Shown here in pieces: positions 46,193 through 55,160 of a DNA stretch of 64,000 nt (positions within the stretch are counted from its first letter, which is position 1; the number at the start of each line of letters is the position of its first letter). The stretch spans positions 372,001-436,000 of the forward strand of contig CBDBHT010000008.1 in NCBI GenBank assembly GCA_965205965.1, read 5' to 3'. The notes below the pieces were generated by a model. The model ran no database searches. It was not told where the DNA came from and was given only the letters and a program-made list of their open reading frames with translations. Position numbers and translations under genes: made by a program. Source of the stretch: Bin55 sp965205965. Its GTDB lineage: Bacteria; Pseudomonadota; Gammaproteobacteria; Pseudomonadales; Azotimanducaceae.

Positions 46193-46670
46193 CATCCAAC
46201 AAGCGGAGAGTTTGTTCGACCAGTACGCTGGTGTCTAACACGTACACTGATATTAGTACCTATTGCCGCAAAATGTATTACCTCAAGTCAGGTTTGTTTC
46301 AGACATGGATGTGTCTGCATAGGGGCTCACAGAAAATTTATTCGCGCGGGTCTAGGAGCACTTGCCGAGGCCGTGAGGCAACGCCAAACGGGATCCTTGA
46401 TATGCTGGAGTGGGGATGCAAATAGCGGGCCCCGCCGGCATACTACGGAAGCCGAAACTCGTGGTACCAGCGCATGCACCAATAGGCGAAGCTCAGGATG
46501 TTGGTGAAGACTTTCTAGCAGTTGAAGCATCTCAGCACCCTCCCGAATGGAGGGGGAGCTTGGAAGGCATTCTAATTGCGGGAACGGACGGTTTGAAAGG
46601 ATTTCCGAAGTGTATCTTCAGACCACACTATTGCGTTGTTTAATTTGACGGATCAAACTCGTTCTCTGTT
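46193..46670. other. Spacer with a degraded repeated fragment
   Basis: Bases about 46255-46405 resemble 47810-47945 on the other side of pcm (both contain AAATGTATTnnCTCA and then CTTGCCGAG-CCGTGAGGCAACG). The two are in the same orientation and flank pcm and its downstream spacer. The shared sequence could be an old duplicated gene fragment. A 77-codon frame at 46410-46643 is not convincing. Confidence 0.45.
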
Positions 46671-47471
46671 ATGAGCAATAACTTAGCATTAATAAGCAGT
46701 AACTCTCGCTGTAGCATAAAGCTTTGGCGAATCCTGTTTACCGTCTCAGTTCTCTACTTATTTTCAGCATATCAATCCTATGGAGACGAGAAGAGAATCA
46801 TGAATATGCTCAACTCAATCATAAATACTACGAAACTGACGGTCAATTACACTGGTGTTGAACACATCGATTCAAACGTTATGACGGCGATGCGGAAGGT
46901 TGACCGTCGTCAATTTGTTCCGCGTGGTTCAGCCGATTACGCGTTCGAGAATATGCCATTAGATATTGGGCATGGTCAGACCATATCTCAACCATTCATA
47001 GTTGCGCTGATGACGCACGTTGTAAAACCTAATTCGAAAGATACCGTATTAGAAATAGGTACTGGATCTGGATATCAAGCAGCCATTCTCGCGGAGCTAG
47101 TTGATCATGTTTACACCATTGAAATTGTTCCTGAATTGGCGAAGTCTGCAAAGCGGAGACTCACTAAGCTCGGCTATGAAAACGTTTCCGTTCGAGCTGG
47201 CGATGGATTCTACGGTTGGCTAGAAGCTGCTCCTTTTTCTTCGATCATCGTAACCGCTGTAGCAGAGGATGTTCCTCCATCTCTCATTGAACAACTTGCC
47301 ATAGGAGGAAGACTAGTGATGCCGATAGGAGATCCCAAAGGGGCTCAAAATCTTGTTGTGGTTCGGAAGCTTGCTTCTAAGCCCATTGAAAGAAAAGCGA
47401 TCTTACCAGTGCAATTTGTTCCCCTGACCGGCGACGGAGTTCTGACATTGCGTACGGACGAGGGAAATTAA
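46671..47471 (+). CDS. pcm: Protein-L-isoaspartate O-methyltransferase with N-terminal signal
   Basis: A 266-aa protein. The core is a class I SAM methyltransferase of the PCMT family: DRRQFVPRGSADYAFENMPL, IGHGQTISQPFIVALMT, DTVLEIGTGSGYQAAILAEL (SAM loop), YTIEIVPELAKSAKRRL and GGRLVMPIGDPKGAQNLVVV. It repairs isoaspartyl residues in aged proteins. Unlike the usual cytoplasmic ~210-aa form, about 50 extra residues precede the core, with a hydrophobic segment (LWRILFTVSVLYLFSAYQSY) that looks like a signal peptide or anchor, suggesting periplasmic action. Confidence 0.9.
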   Translation: MSNNLALISSNSRCSIKLWRILFTVSVLYLFSAYQSYGDEKRIMNMLNSIINTTKLTVNYTGVEHIDSNVMTAMRKVDRRQFVPRGSADYAFENMPLDIGHGQTISQPFIVALMTHVVKPNSKDTVLEIGTGSGYQAAILAELVDHVYTIEIVPELAKSAKRRLTKLGYENVSVRAGDGFYGWLEAAPFSSIIVTAVAEDVPPSLIEQLAIGGRLVMPIGDPKGAQNLVVVRKLASKPIERKAILPVQFVPLTGDGVLTLRTDEGN

Positions 47472-47990
47472 TCCGTTTAAATAGGCCCAAAAGAACAAAG
47501 GAGTACCCACTAATTTCAATGCCTCGCAAATCAAGATGGAGTAGATGAACAAAGTAAGTACGATATCTCTTCTGTCGTATCGCACTGGACCGCGGCACGG
47601 CAAGCCAACGATCGGGTTGTTGAATCAGCCCGTGGATTTTTCATCTTTCATAAGCACTGTCCGTTACTGCACATCTTACCGCCGGCGAACGAGGCTTCAG
47701 TATCCGCTGGTCTTGCGATGCATAACAGTTTTCGTCCGATTAGTGGTTGGCACCAGATTATTGAAAGCCTTCAGTACAACCCAAGGCAGCCGGGCTAGAT
47801 ACCGTTATCGCGAAATGTATTGTCTCAGGTCAGATATGCTTCGGACACGGTGTTCCGCATGGATCTTACGAAAGAGTCATTCAGACAAATTAAGAGTGTA
47901 CTTGCCGAGACCGTGAGGCAACGTCAGATTGGATTGTCGGATGGTGCTAAACGTGATACTTGAAAGGTCCTCAAATAGTAGAAAAAGACC
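47472..47990. other. Spacer with the second repeated fragment
   Basis: Holds the fragment near 47810-47945 that matches 46255-46405. A short frame from ATG 47859 reads MDLTKESFRQIKSVLAETVR to a stop at 47963; it may be what is left of a small gene. Nothing else is clear. Confidence 0.4.
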
Positions 47991-48866
47991 TTGGAACAAA
48001 TCAGTACCGAAAATTTTAAATTTCCCATACAAATTGAAAATGAGATATTTTTCGTGATTGAAAAATTTGTCAAATTCGCAGCCCATATCGTAAAAACCGC
48101 ATGGTTTCGGCACGGTATAACCATCATCATCATTCTGAATGCCGTCATCATCGGCTTAGATACGTCTAAATCGCTAAGCATGTCCTGGCATTCAGAGTTT
48201 TTGCTCATCAACCACATTATTCTTGGACTCTTCATCGTTGAAGCAATACTGAAGATGCTTGCACTGTACCCGCGAGTGTCGAACTACTTTCGCGATGGTT
48301 GGAATGTCTTTGACTTCTTGATTATTGTATTTAGCTTGCTTCCGAGCACCGGGGAAATCGCGACGATTGCGCGACTAGCCCGAATCCTTCGCGTGCTTCG
48401 ACTGTTCTCAGTATTACCGGAACTGCGTATACTCGTGACGGCTCTGGTCCGCTCACTGCCTGGAATGCTTCATATTGTTTTCCTGACATCGATCATTTTC
48501 TACGTCTACGGTGTTATCGGCTATCACCTGTTCCATGACATTGATCCGACCCACTGGCGAACGCTTGGCATAGCACTGCTCTCCCTCTTTAGGATCGTAA
48601 CGCTCGAAGACTGGACCGACATCATGTACGTGGCTATGGATCACTATTGGTGGGCTTGGGTCTACTTCGTGAGTTTTGTAGTTATTGGAACTTTTGTCGT
48701 AATCAACCTATTTATCGGAATAGTGATTACAAATCTTGAGGACGCGAAGAAAGAACACTTACTAGAATTAGTTGAAGACATCAGTAAAGAAGAGCTCATG
48801 ACCGAACTGAGGGCGACACAGAAAGCACTTAGCCGGCTTGAAATGCGTTTAAAACAGAGTTACTAA
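47991..48866 (+). CDS. One-domain voltage-gated cation channel (NaChBac-type)
   Basis: A 291-aa six-segment channel subunit that would form a homotetramer in the inner membrane. S1 is TIIIILNAVIIGLD. The S4 sensor is IARLARILRVLRLFSVLPEL, with Arg at every third position. The pore helix and filter are ALLSLFRIVTLEDWTDIMYV, close to the TLESW filter of bacterial sodium channels but with Asp after Glu. S6 is VVIGTFVVINLFIGIVITNL. The C-terminus forms a short coiled coil (LRATQKALSRLEMRLK), as in this family. It stands alone. Confidence 0.9.
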   Translation: MEQISTENFKFPIQIENEIFFVIEKFVKFAAHIVKTAWFRHGITIIIILNAVIIGLDTSKSLSMSWHSEFLLINHIILGLFIVEAILKMLALYPRVSNYFRDGWNVFDFLIIVFSLLPSTGEIATIARLARILRVLRLFSVLPELRILVTALVRSLPGMLHIVFLTSIIFYVYGVIGYHLFHDIDPTHWRTLGIALLSLFRIVTLEDWTDIMYVAMDHYWWAWVYFVSFVVIGTFVVINLFIGIVITNLEDAKKEHLLELVEDISKEELMTELRATQKALSRLEMRLKQSY

Positions 48867-48936
48867 ATCTCTCAACGCTTGTAAATTGTCGTATGTAGTC
48901 GCTCTGACACCGTAGTCAGTATTAGCACCCGTTTAA

Positions 48937-49800
48937 CTATGGATAGACGAACGGAATAAAACGTTGGTCTGAAAATTCCGACCGGGTATACGATGAGGGT
49001 TTGGGCCTTCGAGGCAGCTTGAGAACCGGCTCATAGACGTCTTGGTATGGAATGACGTTTAGCAAATGATGAATACAGTTAAGCCGCGCATGCTTTTTAA
49101 CTTCGGCATCGACCACGTACCATGGTGCTTCAACGATGTCGGTGCAAACAAACATTGCATCTTTTGCTTGTGAGTACTGAACCCATTGACGGCGCGATTC
49201 GAGATCCATCGGGCTTAACTTCCACCGTTTATGCCTCTGTTTGATACGGCTTTGAAATCTTCTTTCTTGCTCTTCGTCGGATACCGAGAACCAATATTTA
49301 ATCAAAGTGATCCCGGAACGAACTAGCATTCGCTCGAAAGTTGGACATGTACGCAAAAATTCTTGATATTCTTCTTCCGTACAAAAACCCATAACGTGTT
49401 CAACTCCCGCACGGTTGTACCAGCTACGATCGAAGAGAACGAGTTCGCCGGCTGCCGGTAGATGGGCAACGTAACGTTGAAAGTACCACTGTGTTTTTTC
49501 TCGCTCGGTAGGAGCCGTCAGAGCCACTATGCGGCAAAATCGAGGACTAAGATATTCAGTAATCCGCTTTATCGCACTTCCCTTTCCAGCAGCATCCCGC
49601 CCTTCAAAAACGACGACAACTTTGCGTCCTTCGTTTTTTATCCATTCGAGCATCGTCACCATCTCCCCCTGCAGGTGGAGCAGTTCCTTTTCGTAGCATT
49701 CCTTTGAAATTTCTGGAACACGAGATGGATGAAAGTCACCAAGTCGGTTCTTATCCTTCGTCTTTTTCATCTTAGACATCGATAGTACCTTTGAAATCAA
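48937..49800 (-). CDS. ppk2: Polyphosphate kinase 2 family protein
   Basis: A 287-aa kinase of the PPK2 family, which moves phosphate between polyphosphate and nucleotides. Motifs: Walker A VVVVFEGRDAAGKGSAIKRI, the lid block LVLFDRSWYNRAGVEHVMGF and Walker-B-like IKYWFSVSDEEQERRFQSRI; WKLSPMDLESRRQWVQYSQA and PWYVVDAEVKKHARLNCIHH follow as usual. The first ten residues before MKKTKDKNR are probably not translated. It is convergent with the channel gene. Class and preferred nucleotide cannot be read from the sequence. Confidence 0.93.
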   Translation of the reverse strand: MISKVLSMSKMKKTKDKNRLGDFHPSRVPEISKECYEKELLHLQGEMVTMLEWIKNEGRKVVVVFEGRDAAGKGSAIKRITEYLSPRFCRIVALTAPTEREKTQWYFQRYVAHLPAAGELVLFDRSWYNRAGVEHVMGFCTEEEYQEFLRTCPTFERMLVRSGITLIKYWFSVSDEEQERRFQSRIKQRHKRWKLSPMDLESRRQWVQYSQAKDAMFVCTDIVEAPWYVVDAEVKKHARLNCIHHLLNVIPYQDVYEPVLKLPRRPKPSSYTRSEFSDQRFIPFVYP

Positions 49801-50009
49801 AACGGAAGCTATAGTTAAATCAAGGATTATTCGTACTTGATGCCACTCATGTATCTACTTAAATACCTCTGCACGTAGATTCGTATACCTACGATGAGTC
49901 AGACTAAAATTCAGTCTTAGTTTCGCACTTAATCCAAGTACATTGCATGAAAAAAGATTCAAACGGTACTCTGACTGACAACTGTATCCAGTTTCTGAAC
50001 AACTGTTAA

Positions 50010-51389
50010 GTGATGCAAGAAAAAAGGCAAGCACAGTATCTGCCTAGCGTGGATCAAGTGCTCAAGTCCAAATCAATTGCACCAATCGTACATGATTGGG
50101 GGTTGAAGTCGACCACTTTAGCTATAAGAATGCTGCAGGCTCAACAGCGGAAGCTCATTAATATCGAACAATGGGCCTGTAACGCAGATACGTACGCAGA
50201 AAGCGCAGCTTGTTGGTTACGAACAAATCGAACGAAATCGTTTGAGAGGGTATTTAACCTGACAGGCGTTTTATTGCATACCAACCTCGGCAGAGCTGTA
50301 GTCAGCGATGAAGCTGCAATGGCTGCCATTGACGTCGCGACGCATCCTTCATCCATTGAGTTCGACGTCGAAAGCGGAAAGCGTGGAGACCGTGAAAAAT
50401 CAATTCGACAACGACTAGAACTCATTACAGGCTGTGAGTCGGCTTTGGTCGTCAATAATAATGCAGCTGCAGTTTTCTTGATTCTGAATACTCTTGCCCT
50501 AGGCAAGCCAGTACTCGTCTCGCGTGGCGAACTTGTTGAGATTGGAGGGAGCTTTCGTCTTCCAGACATTATGACACGTAGCGGTTGTCAGCTTCTTGAA
50601 GTGGGCACGACTAATCGTACACGACTTAATGATTACAAAGACAACCTTCAAAAGGCCGCGATGATTCTCAAGGTTTATCCGAGCAACTATCGGATCACTG
50701 GATTTACAGAATCGGTCTCCGTTAGAGAATTAAGCACTCTATGTCGAGATCATCTTATACCTTGTGCGGTTGATGTAGGAAGCGGGGCTCTGATTGACAC
50801 AACCCGGTTGGGTCTGCCCCGAGAACCTAAACCCAGTGACATTTTGCGTCATGGTGCGGACCTCGTTTGCTTTTCTGGTGACAAATTGCTTGGCGGCCCT
50901 CAGGCTGGGATTATTCTAGGTAGGAACAAGTACATCGAAGCATTAAATAGTAATCCGCTAAAGAGAGCGTTACGCGTGGACAAACTCTCGCTCGCTATGC
51001 TCGATGCAACGTTAAAACTTTACGAAAACGATGAGAGCGCGATAGCAAATGTCCGAACTTTAAAACAGCTCTCTACTTCCATTGAGCAACTTCGCGAGAG
51101 AGCGGAAAGCGTAGCCTTGGTACTAAAGCAGTTAATACCCGAGTACGAAGTCGAGATGGTATCTTCGAACGCACAAATTGGTAGTGGAACGCTAACCGAT
51201 GTAAAACTCAAAACCGTTGTGTTGTGTATACGCCACGCTAGATCTGAACTTGTTAGAAAACTCGCCAAGCGAATGAGACAACTGCGGATACCGGTCATTG
51301 GACGAATTCAACAAGATGCTCTAGTACTAGATATGTTGTGCGCGGAACCTGTCGAGGAGCTTATAAAAAATCTAGGCGAGTTAGATTGA
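50010..51389 (+). CDS. selA: L-seryl-tRNA(Sec) selenium transferase
   Basis: A 459-aa PLP enzyme, normal length. It converts seryl-tRNA(Sec) to selenocysteinyl-tRNA with selenophosphate. Family text: VFNLTGVLLHTNLGRAVVSD, ALVVNNNAAAVFLILNTLA, SRGELVEIGGSFRLPDIM and the PLP-lysine block VCFSGDKLLGGPQAGIILG. Its stop overlaps the TTG start of selB. With selB, tRNA-Sec and the SelD fusion the window encodes the whole selenocysteine pathway. Confidence 0.97.
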   Translation: MMQEKRQAQYLPSVDQVLKSKSIAPIVHDWGLKSTTLAIRMLQAQQRKLINIEQWACNADTYAESAACWLRTNRTKSFERVFNLTGVLLHTNLGRAVVSDEAAMAAIDVATHPSSIEFDVESGKRGDREKSIRQRLELITGCESALVVNNNAAAVFLILNTLALGKPVLVSRGELVEIGGSFRLPDIMTRSGCQLLEVGTTNRTRLNDYKDNLQKAAMILKVYPSNYRITGFTESVSVRELSTLCRDHLIPCAVDVGSGALIDTTRLGLPREPKPSDILRHGADLVCFSGDKLLGGPQAGIILGRNKYIEALNSNPLKRALRVDKLSLAMLDATLKLYENDESAIANVRTLKQLSTSIEQLRERAESVALVLKQLIPEYEVEMVSSNAQIGSGTLTDVKLKTVVLCIRHARSELVRKLAKRMRQLRIPVIGRIQQDALVLDMLCAEPVEELIKNLGELD

Positions 51390-53266
51390 TCTTTACGCTC
51401 GCCGGGCATGTAGACCATGGCAAAACGTCCATTGTCAAGGCACTGACGGGAGTTGATACCGACCGGCTGGAAGAAGAAAAGAAACGCGGCTTGACGATCG
51501 ACCTAGGTTTTGCCTATACAACGATAGGTGGTCATCGCGTCGGATTTGTTGATGTGCCTGGACATCATCGATTCATCCACAACATGATCGCTGGGGTTGC
51601 AAACCTTCAGCACGCGCTCGTCGTCATCGCAGTTGACGATGGGATCATGACACAAACGCGTGAACATATACAAATACTTGATCTACTCGGTCTTCAGAAT
51701 GGCACGGTCGTCCTAAACAAAATCGACCGCGTAGAGCGCAAGAGAATCGACGACGTTCGAAAACAGATCAGAGCCTTCACCCGTCAAACCTTTCTCAGTT
51801 CAGCCCCTATTCTAGAAGTGTCCGCCGAAAAAGGAATTGGAATAGAGGATTTACGCAAGCATCTGCATAGCGTGATCGCCAATTCAACGACAACTGCCAG
51901 AGACGGGGCGTTCAGAATGGCTATCGACCGATCATTTTCCGTACACGGCATGGGCACGGTCGTAACCGGCACGATTACAAGCGGGTCGATTCAAGTGAAC
52001 GATCAAGTTGCAGTACCCGAACTAGATCGAACTTTTCGAGTCCGCAATATCAACACCCAAGACAGAACTGCAAATCTAGCGGTTGTTGGAGACCGAGCAG
52101 GAATCAACATTGCTGGAGTTGATTCTTCCCAAATACGCCGCGGTATGTGGATTCAGAATCCTGCTCTGATAATGCCATCACGTTTTATGACTGTGCAAGT
52201 TCGAATAATCTCCGACTTTCCGCGCGAACTAGGTATGTGGGCACCCATTCACGTCTACCACATGACCAGCCATGCACAAGCGCGATTTGCACCTCTAACG
52301 GCTCGACGCGCTTTACCTGGTTCAACGCTGCTCGCTGACATATCTTGTGAAAAAGTATTACAAGTGAAAATCGGCGATACGCTAATACTGCGAGACCATG
52401 ACCTTCAACGGACATGTGGTGGCGGTATAGTCATTGCGATTGGAGAGTCCCCAACGCGGCGAACGTCGCAAATGCGTATAGACCGAATGGTTCAAGTTTC
52501 CGATGCCGTAAAGATCCACTCACCAAGTACGACGTTGGAATCGATCTCAAGCGAAGTTCCTATAGGTATTGAAGATTTCTGCCGTTCTTGGAATCTGGTG
52601 CCAAACGCATGGGAATCTCTGGTACTGAAAAGTAAAGTCGTTGAAAGATCTGGACAAGTCATGAGTACGACTGCCGTCCGATCTTTTTTAAGCCGTATAG
52701 AGAATGAACTTACTCGTTATCACAAAGAACATCCTAACGAGCCAGGAATAAACATACCACGCTTAGCTGGTCATCTGTCAATTTCGGAGTCGACCATAAA
52801 TTTCGTTCTTCATTACGGATTGCGACAACGCCGAGTAAAGTACCAATCTGGGCTATGCGCACTTACAACCCACTCAGTAAAACAAGAAGCCTATAACGAA
52901 CAGTTTTACCAGCAATTATTTCCATTAGTAGACGTATTGCAGCCACCTACCATCGGTGATCTAGCAAAATCTCTTAAATTTCCACTTGCAAAACTAGAAA
53001 CAGAACTGCGTGCCATTGCCACAAGTGGAGCATTGATCCGCATTTCTCCAAAACGGCACTTTACTCCGGATCGTATTATCGAACTTGCTAATATCGCTAG
53101 TACTCTCTCACAAGACAAACCGTTTACCGTTCGGGAGTTTCGAGATGTTAGCTCAATAGGTAGAAATACCGCAATTGAAGTATTAGAATTTTTTGATCGT
53201 CAACGATTCACTTCTCGAAATGAAGACTTTCGAGTCGTTATTGGTAATCCTGATATGATCCTTTAA
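51386..53266 (+). CDS. selB: Selenocysteine-specific elongation factor
   Basis: A 626-aa translational GTPase. The start is TTG 51386 (MIFTLAGHVDHGKTSIVKAL), overlapping the selA stop by three bases; a longer frame from 51338 lies inside selA. G1 is AGHVDHGKTS, G3 VDVPGHHRFIHNM, G4 LNKID. C-terminal winged-helix domains (from about residue 400) bind the SECIS hairpin of selenoprotein mRNA. The coupled start implies co-regulated synthesis with SelA. tRNA-Sec follows 47 bases downstream. Confidence 0.97.
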   Translation: MIFTLAGHVDHGKTSIVKALTGVDTDRLEEEKKRGLTIDLGFAYTTIGGHRVGFVDVPGHHRFIHNMIAGVANLQHALVVIAVDDGIMTQTREHIQILDLLGLQNGTVVLNKIDRVERKRIDDVRKQIRAFTRQTFLSSAPILEVSAEKGIGIEDLRKHLHSVIANSTTTARDGAFRMAIDRSFSVHGMGTVVTGTITSGSIQVNDQVAVPELDRTFRVRNINTQDRTANLAVVGDRAGINIAGVDSSQIRRGMWIQNPALIMPSRFMTVQVRIISDFPRELGMWAPIHVYHMTSHAQARFAPLTARRALPGSTLLADISCEKVLQVKIGDTLILRDHDLQRTCGGGIVIAIGESPTRRTSQMRIDRMVQVSDAVKIHSPSTTLESISSEVPIGIEDFCRSWNLVPNAWESLVLKSKVVERSGQVMSTTAVRSFLSRIENELTRYHKEHPNEPGINIPRLAGHLSISESTINFVLHYGLRQRRVKYQSGLCALTTHSVKQEAYNEQFYQQLFPLVDVLQPPTIGDLAKSLKFPLAKLETELRAIATSGALIRISPKRHFTPDRIIELANIASTLSQDKPFTVREFRDVSSIGRNTAIEVLEFFDRQRFTSRNEDFRVVIGNPDMIL

Positions 53267-53313
53267 CTATCGTCGGTTGTGTACTTTTGAGCTTCCCCAA
53301 AACTTGGAAAGTG

Positions 53314-53407
53314 GGAAGAGCATCGTCCCCGGTGGGGCGCGCGGCCTTCAAAGCCGTTGAGATATCCAATAGATGTCTGGTGGGTTCGACTCCTACCTCT
53401 TCCGCCA
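53314..53407 (+). tRNA. selC: tRNA-Sec (anticodon TCA)
   Basis: A 94-nt tRNA including the encoded GCCA end. The acceptor stem pairs GGAAGAG with CTCTTCC; the D arm is CCCC-GGTG-GGGC; the anticodon loop CTTCAAA puts TCA at 53348-53350; a long variable arm (about GAGATATC / GATGTCT) and a TTCGACT T loop follow. These are the features of bacterial tRNA-Sec and match E. coli selC closely in outline. Confidence 0.95.
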
Positions 53408-53675
53408 GATCATTTGTGCTGACTATTTAATTATATATAATGTGTGCTCCTAATTAAATGCGGCTTGTAAGCCGATTGGCGTTTTGTCGGTTCATTGACC
53501 CCGTCCTTGATGTCGTCAAGTATACGTGCGTTATGCGGATGCAATACGGGTCGGAAAACTGGTTGATACCCCTAAATATAGATGCTTTTAAGTATACCGT
53601 CTATGATAAGACTATCTGTATGATATGAATGGCACCTTAAGTTAAGTACGTACCTGATATGTCAAAATAGACAGC
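53408..53675. other. Spacer after selC
   Basis: About 270 bases with no open frame or repeat that I recognise. No clear terminator follows the tRNA. Confidence 0.4.
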
Positions 53676-54685
53676 ATGAGATTATGGTGTTTTCTAGCAG
53701 GGTTTCTTGCCGTTAGCGCGGGTGTCGTGGAAAGTATTGCTACACAGCAGGTAGTGAAAATGTCTTTATCGGGTATTTGTCACTGCCCAGGCGGGCAGTT
53801 CTATGATCGAATATCAAACTTCACGGCTTTCGAGACAATTGAAGATTGCCTTGGCAATGGCGGGCGTGAACCACAGCGTGGCCAGGGAGATTGCTCACTC
53901 GAATTATCGAACGATGTAATCATACCAAAGATGAAAGCCACGGCTCACTCGAATTATCGAACGATGTAATCATACCAAAGATGAAAGCCACGGACGACGC
54001 TATTTCAGGCATGGTTAAAAAGTCCACGTCTGGCATCTGCCATTGTCCGGGTGGACAGTTTTATGAACGGATGAGCAACTTCATACCTTTCGACACGATT
54101 GATGCCTGCCTTGCCAGCGGTGGCCGCGAACCTCAGCGGGGCCAGGGGAATTGTCCTACCGCCGATTCCGATAAACCAGAATTGATGCAGTTACCGGGCA
54201 GTTATAACCGGAATATATTTGGAGGATGGAGTGACAAAGATGGGGACTGTCAGAACACGCGACACGAGCTGTTAATTGCACGTTCTCTTGAGTCCGTCAA
54301 GTTGTCCGAAGATGGCTGTGAAGTTGTTCACGGTCGTTGGAAAGATTACTATACGGGTAACGTACATACATCAGCACAAGAATTGGAAATCGACCATGTT
54401 GTACCACTATTCTATGCTTGGACGCGTGGTGCGAGTCTGTGGCCGTCCGAAAAACAACGACGTTTTATGAACGATCCTGCTAACCTCCTCCCCGTGGGGA
54501 TAGCAGTCAATCGCTCAAAAGGTGCCTCCAGCCCGCTTGAATGGCTTCCCCCGGCAGCCGAGTTTGATTGCGAGTACCTGCTGCGATTTTCTCGTGTAAT
54601 TACACGCTATGAATTGAATCTCTCGGCCGAAGAAGAGGATGCGTTGAAGCAGTGGACTACCGAGAAATGTGATTTGACCCAGTAA
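53676..54685 (+). pseudogene. Secreted HNH nuclease broken by a 50-bp tandem duplication
   Basis: From ATG 53676 there is a signal peptide (MRLWCFLAGFLAVSAGVV) and a Cys-rich repeat, SGICHCPGGQFYDRISNFTA...GGREPQRGQG. The frame then breaks. In another frame a second copy of that repeat appears (SGICHCPGGQFYERMSNF), followed by a GmrSD-C-terminal/HNH-type nuclease domain: LEIDHVVPLFYAWTRGASLW and RRFMNDPANLLPVGIAVNRS, with the His and Asn of the active site. Bases 53893-53942 are repeated exactly at 53943-53992. Removing one unit restores a single frame of 319 aa. Confidence 0.88.
53893..53992 (+). repeat. Perfect 50-bp tandem duplication
   Basis: Two identical adjacent units begin GCTCACTCGAATTATCGAAC and end AAAGCCACG. 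Fifty is not a multiple of three, so the copy shifts the reading frame of the nuclease gene. Confidence 0.95.
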
Positions 54686-54905
54686 TTTTCAGTGAGCAAA
54701 TGTCGGAATACTGGCAGTGTGTTCAAAAGATAGGTGAGCATTTCTTTGATTTGACTAGATTTTTTGCTCCAGTTTGATGGTGTGCCCCAATTTATACAGC
54801 ACGGAAAATGACAAAGGTTCGCGAAAACCATGGAACGAAAACAGCCGAAAGTCCTACTACAACCAGCAGTTCACAACTCGCTGGAAATTACTGGATTTAA
54901 CCTAG
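54685..54905 (+). repeat. Dispersed 215-bp repeat, copy 2
   Basis: Begins with GTGAGCAAATGTCGGAATAC and ends near GGAAATTACTGGA. It aligns end to end with 14690-14905. It starts at the stop of the HNH nuclease gene. No open frame is maintained in either copy. Confidence 0.6.
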
Positions 54906-55029
54906 TAGTTCAATTCCGACGTATTCGGACAAAGGAATGGAATACCCTTTCAACATCAACAAACCGGTACTGGTAGTGAACGATGACGTCTACGAGGAGC
55001 CGTGGCGGATTAGCCGCACTCGAACGAAG

Positions 55030-55147
55030 CTGGACACCTCTATTTATTGTTGTTTTGACAGATCATTCCTTATATAAGTATATGATTTTAAATCATTATC
55101 TCTTTCAGATAATAGCAGTCTTGTAGGTTAATAGAGGTTTTCAGCTG
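55030..55147. repeat. MITE-like element, copy 3
   Basis: A 118-bp element with left end CTGGACACCTCTATTTATTG and right end (reverse complement) CAGCTGAAAACCTCTATTAA. The centre TATGATTTTAAATCATTA is palindromic, as in the other two copies. It lies between the nuclease gene and the rhomboid gene. Confidence 0.75.
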
Positions 55148-55160
55148 GGTGAAACGCGTA

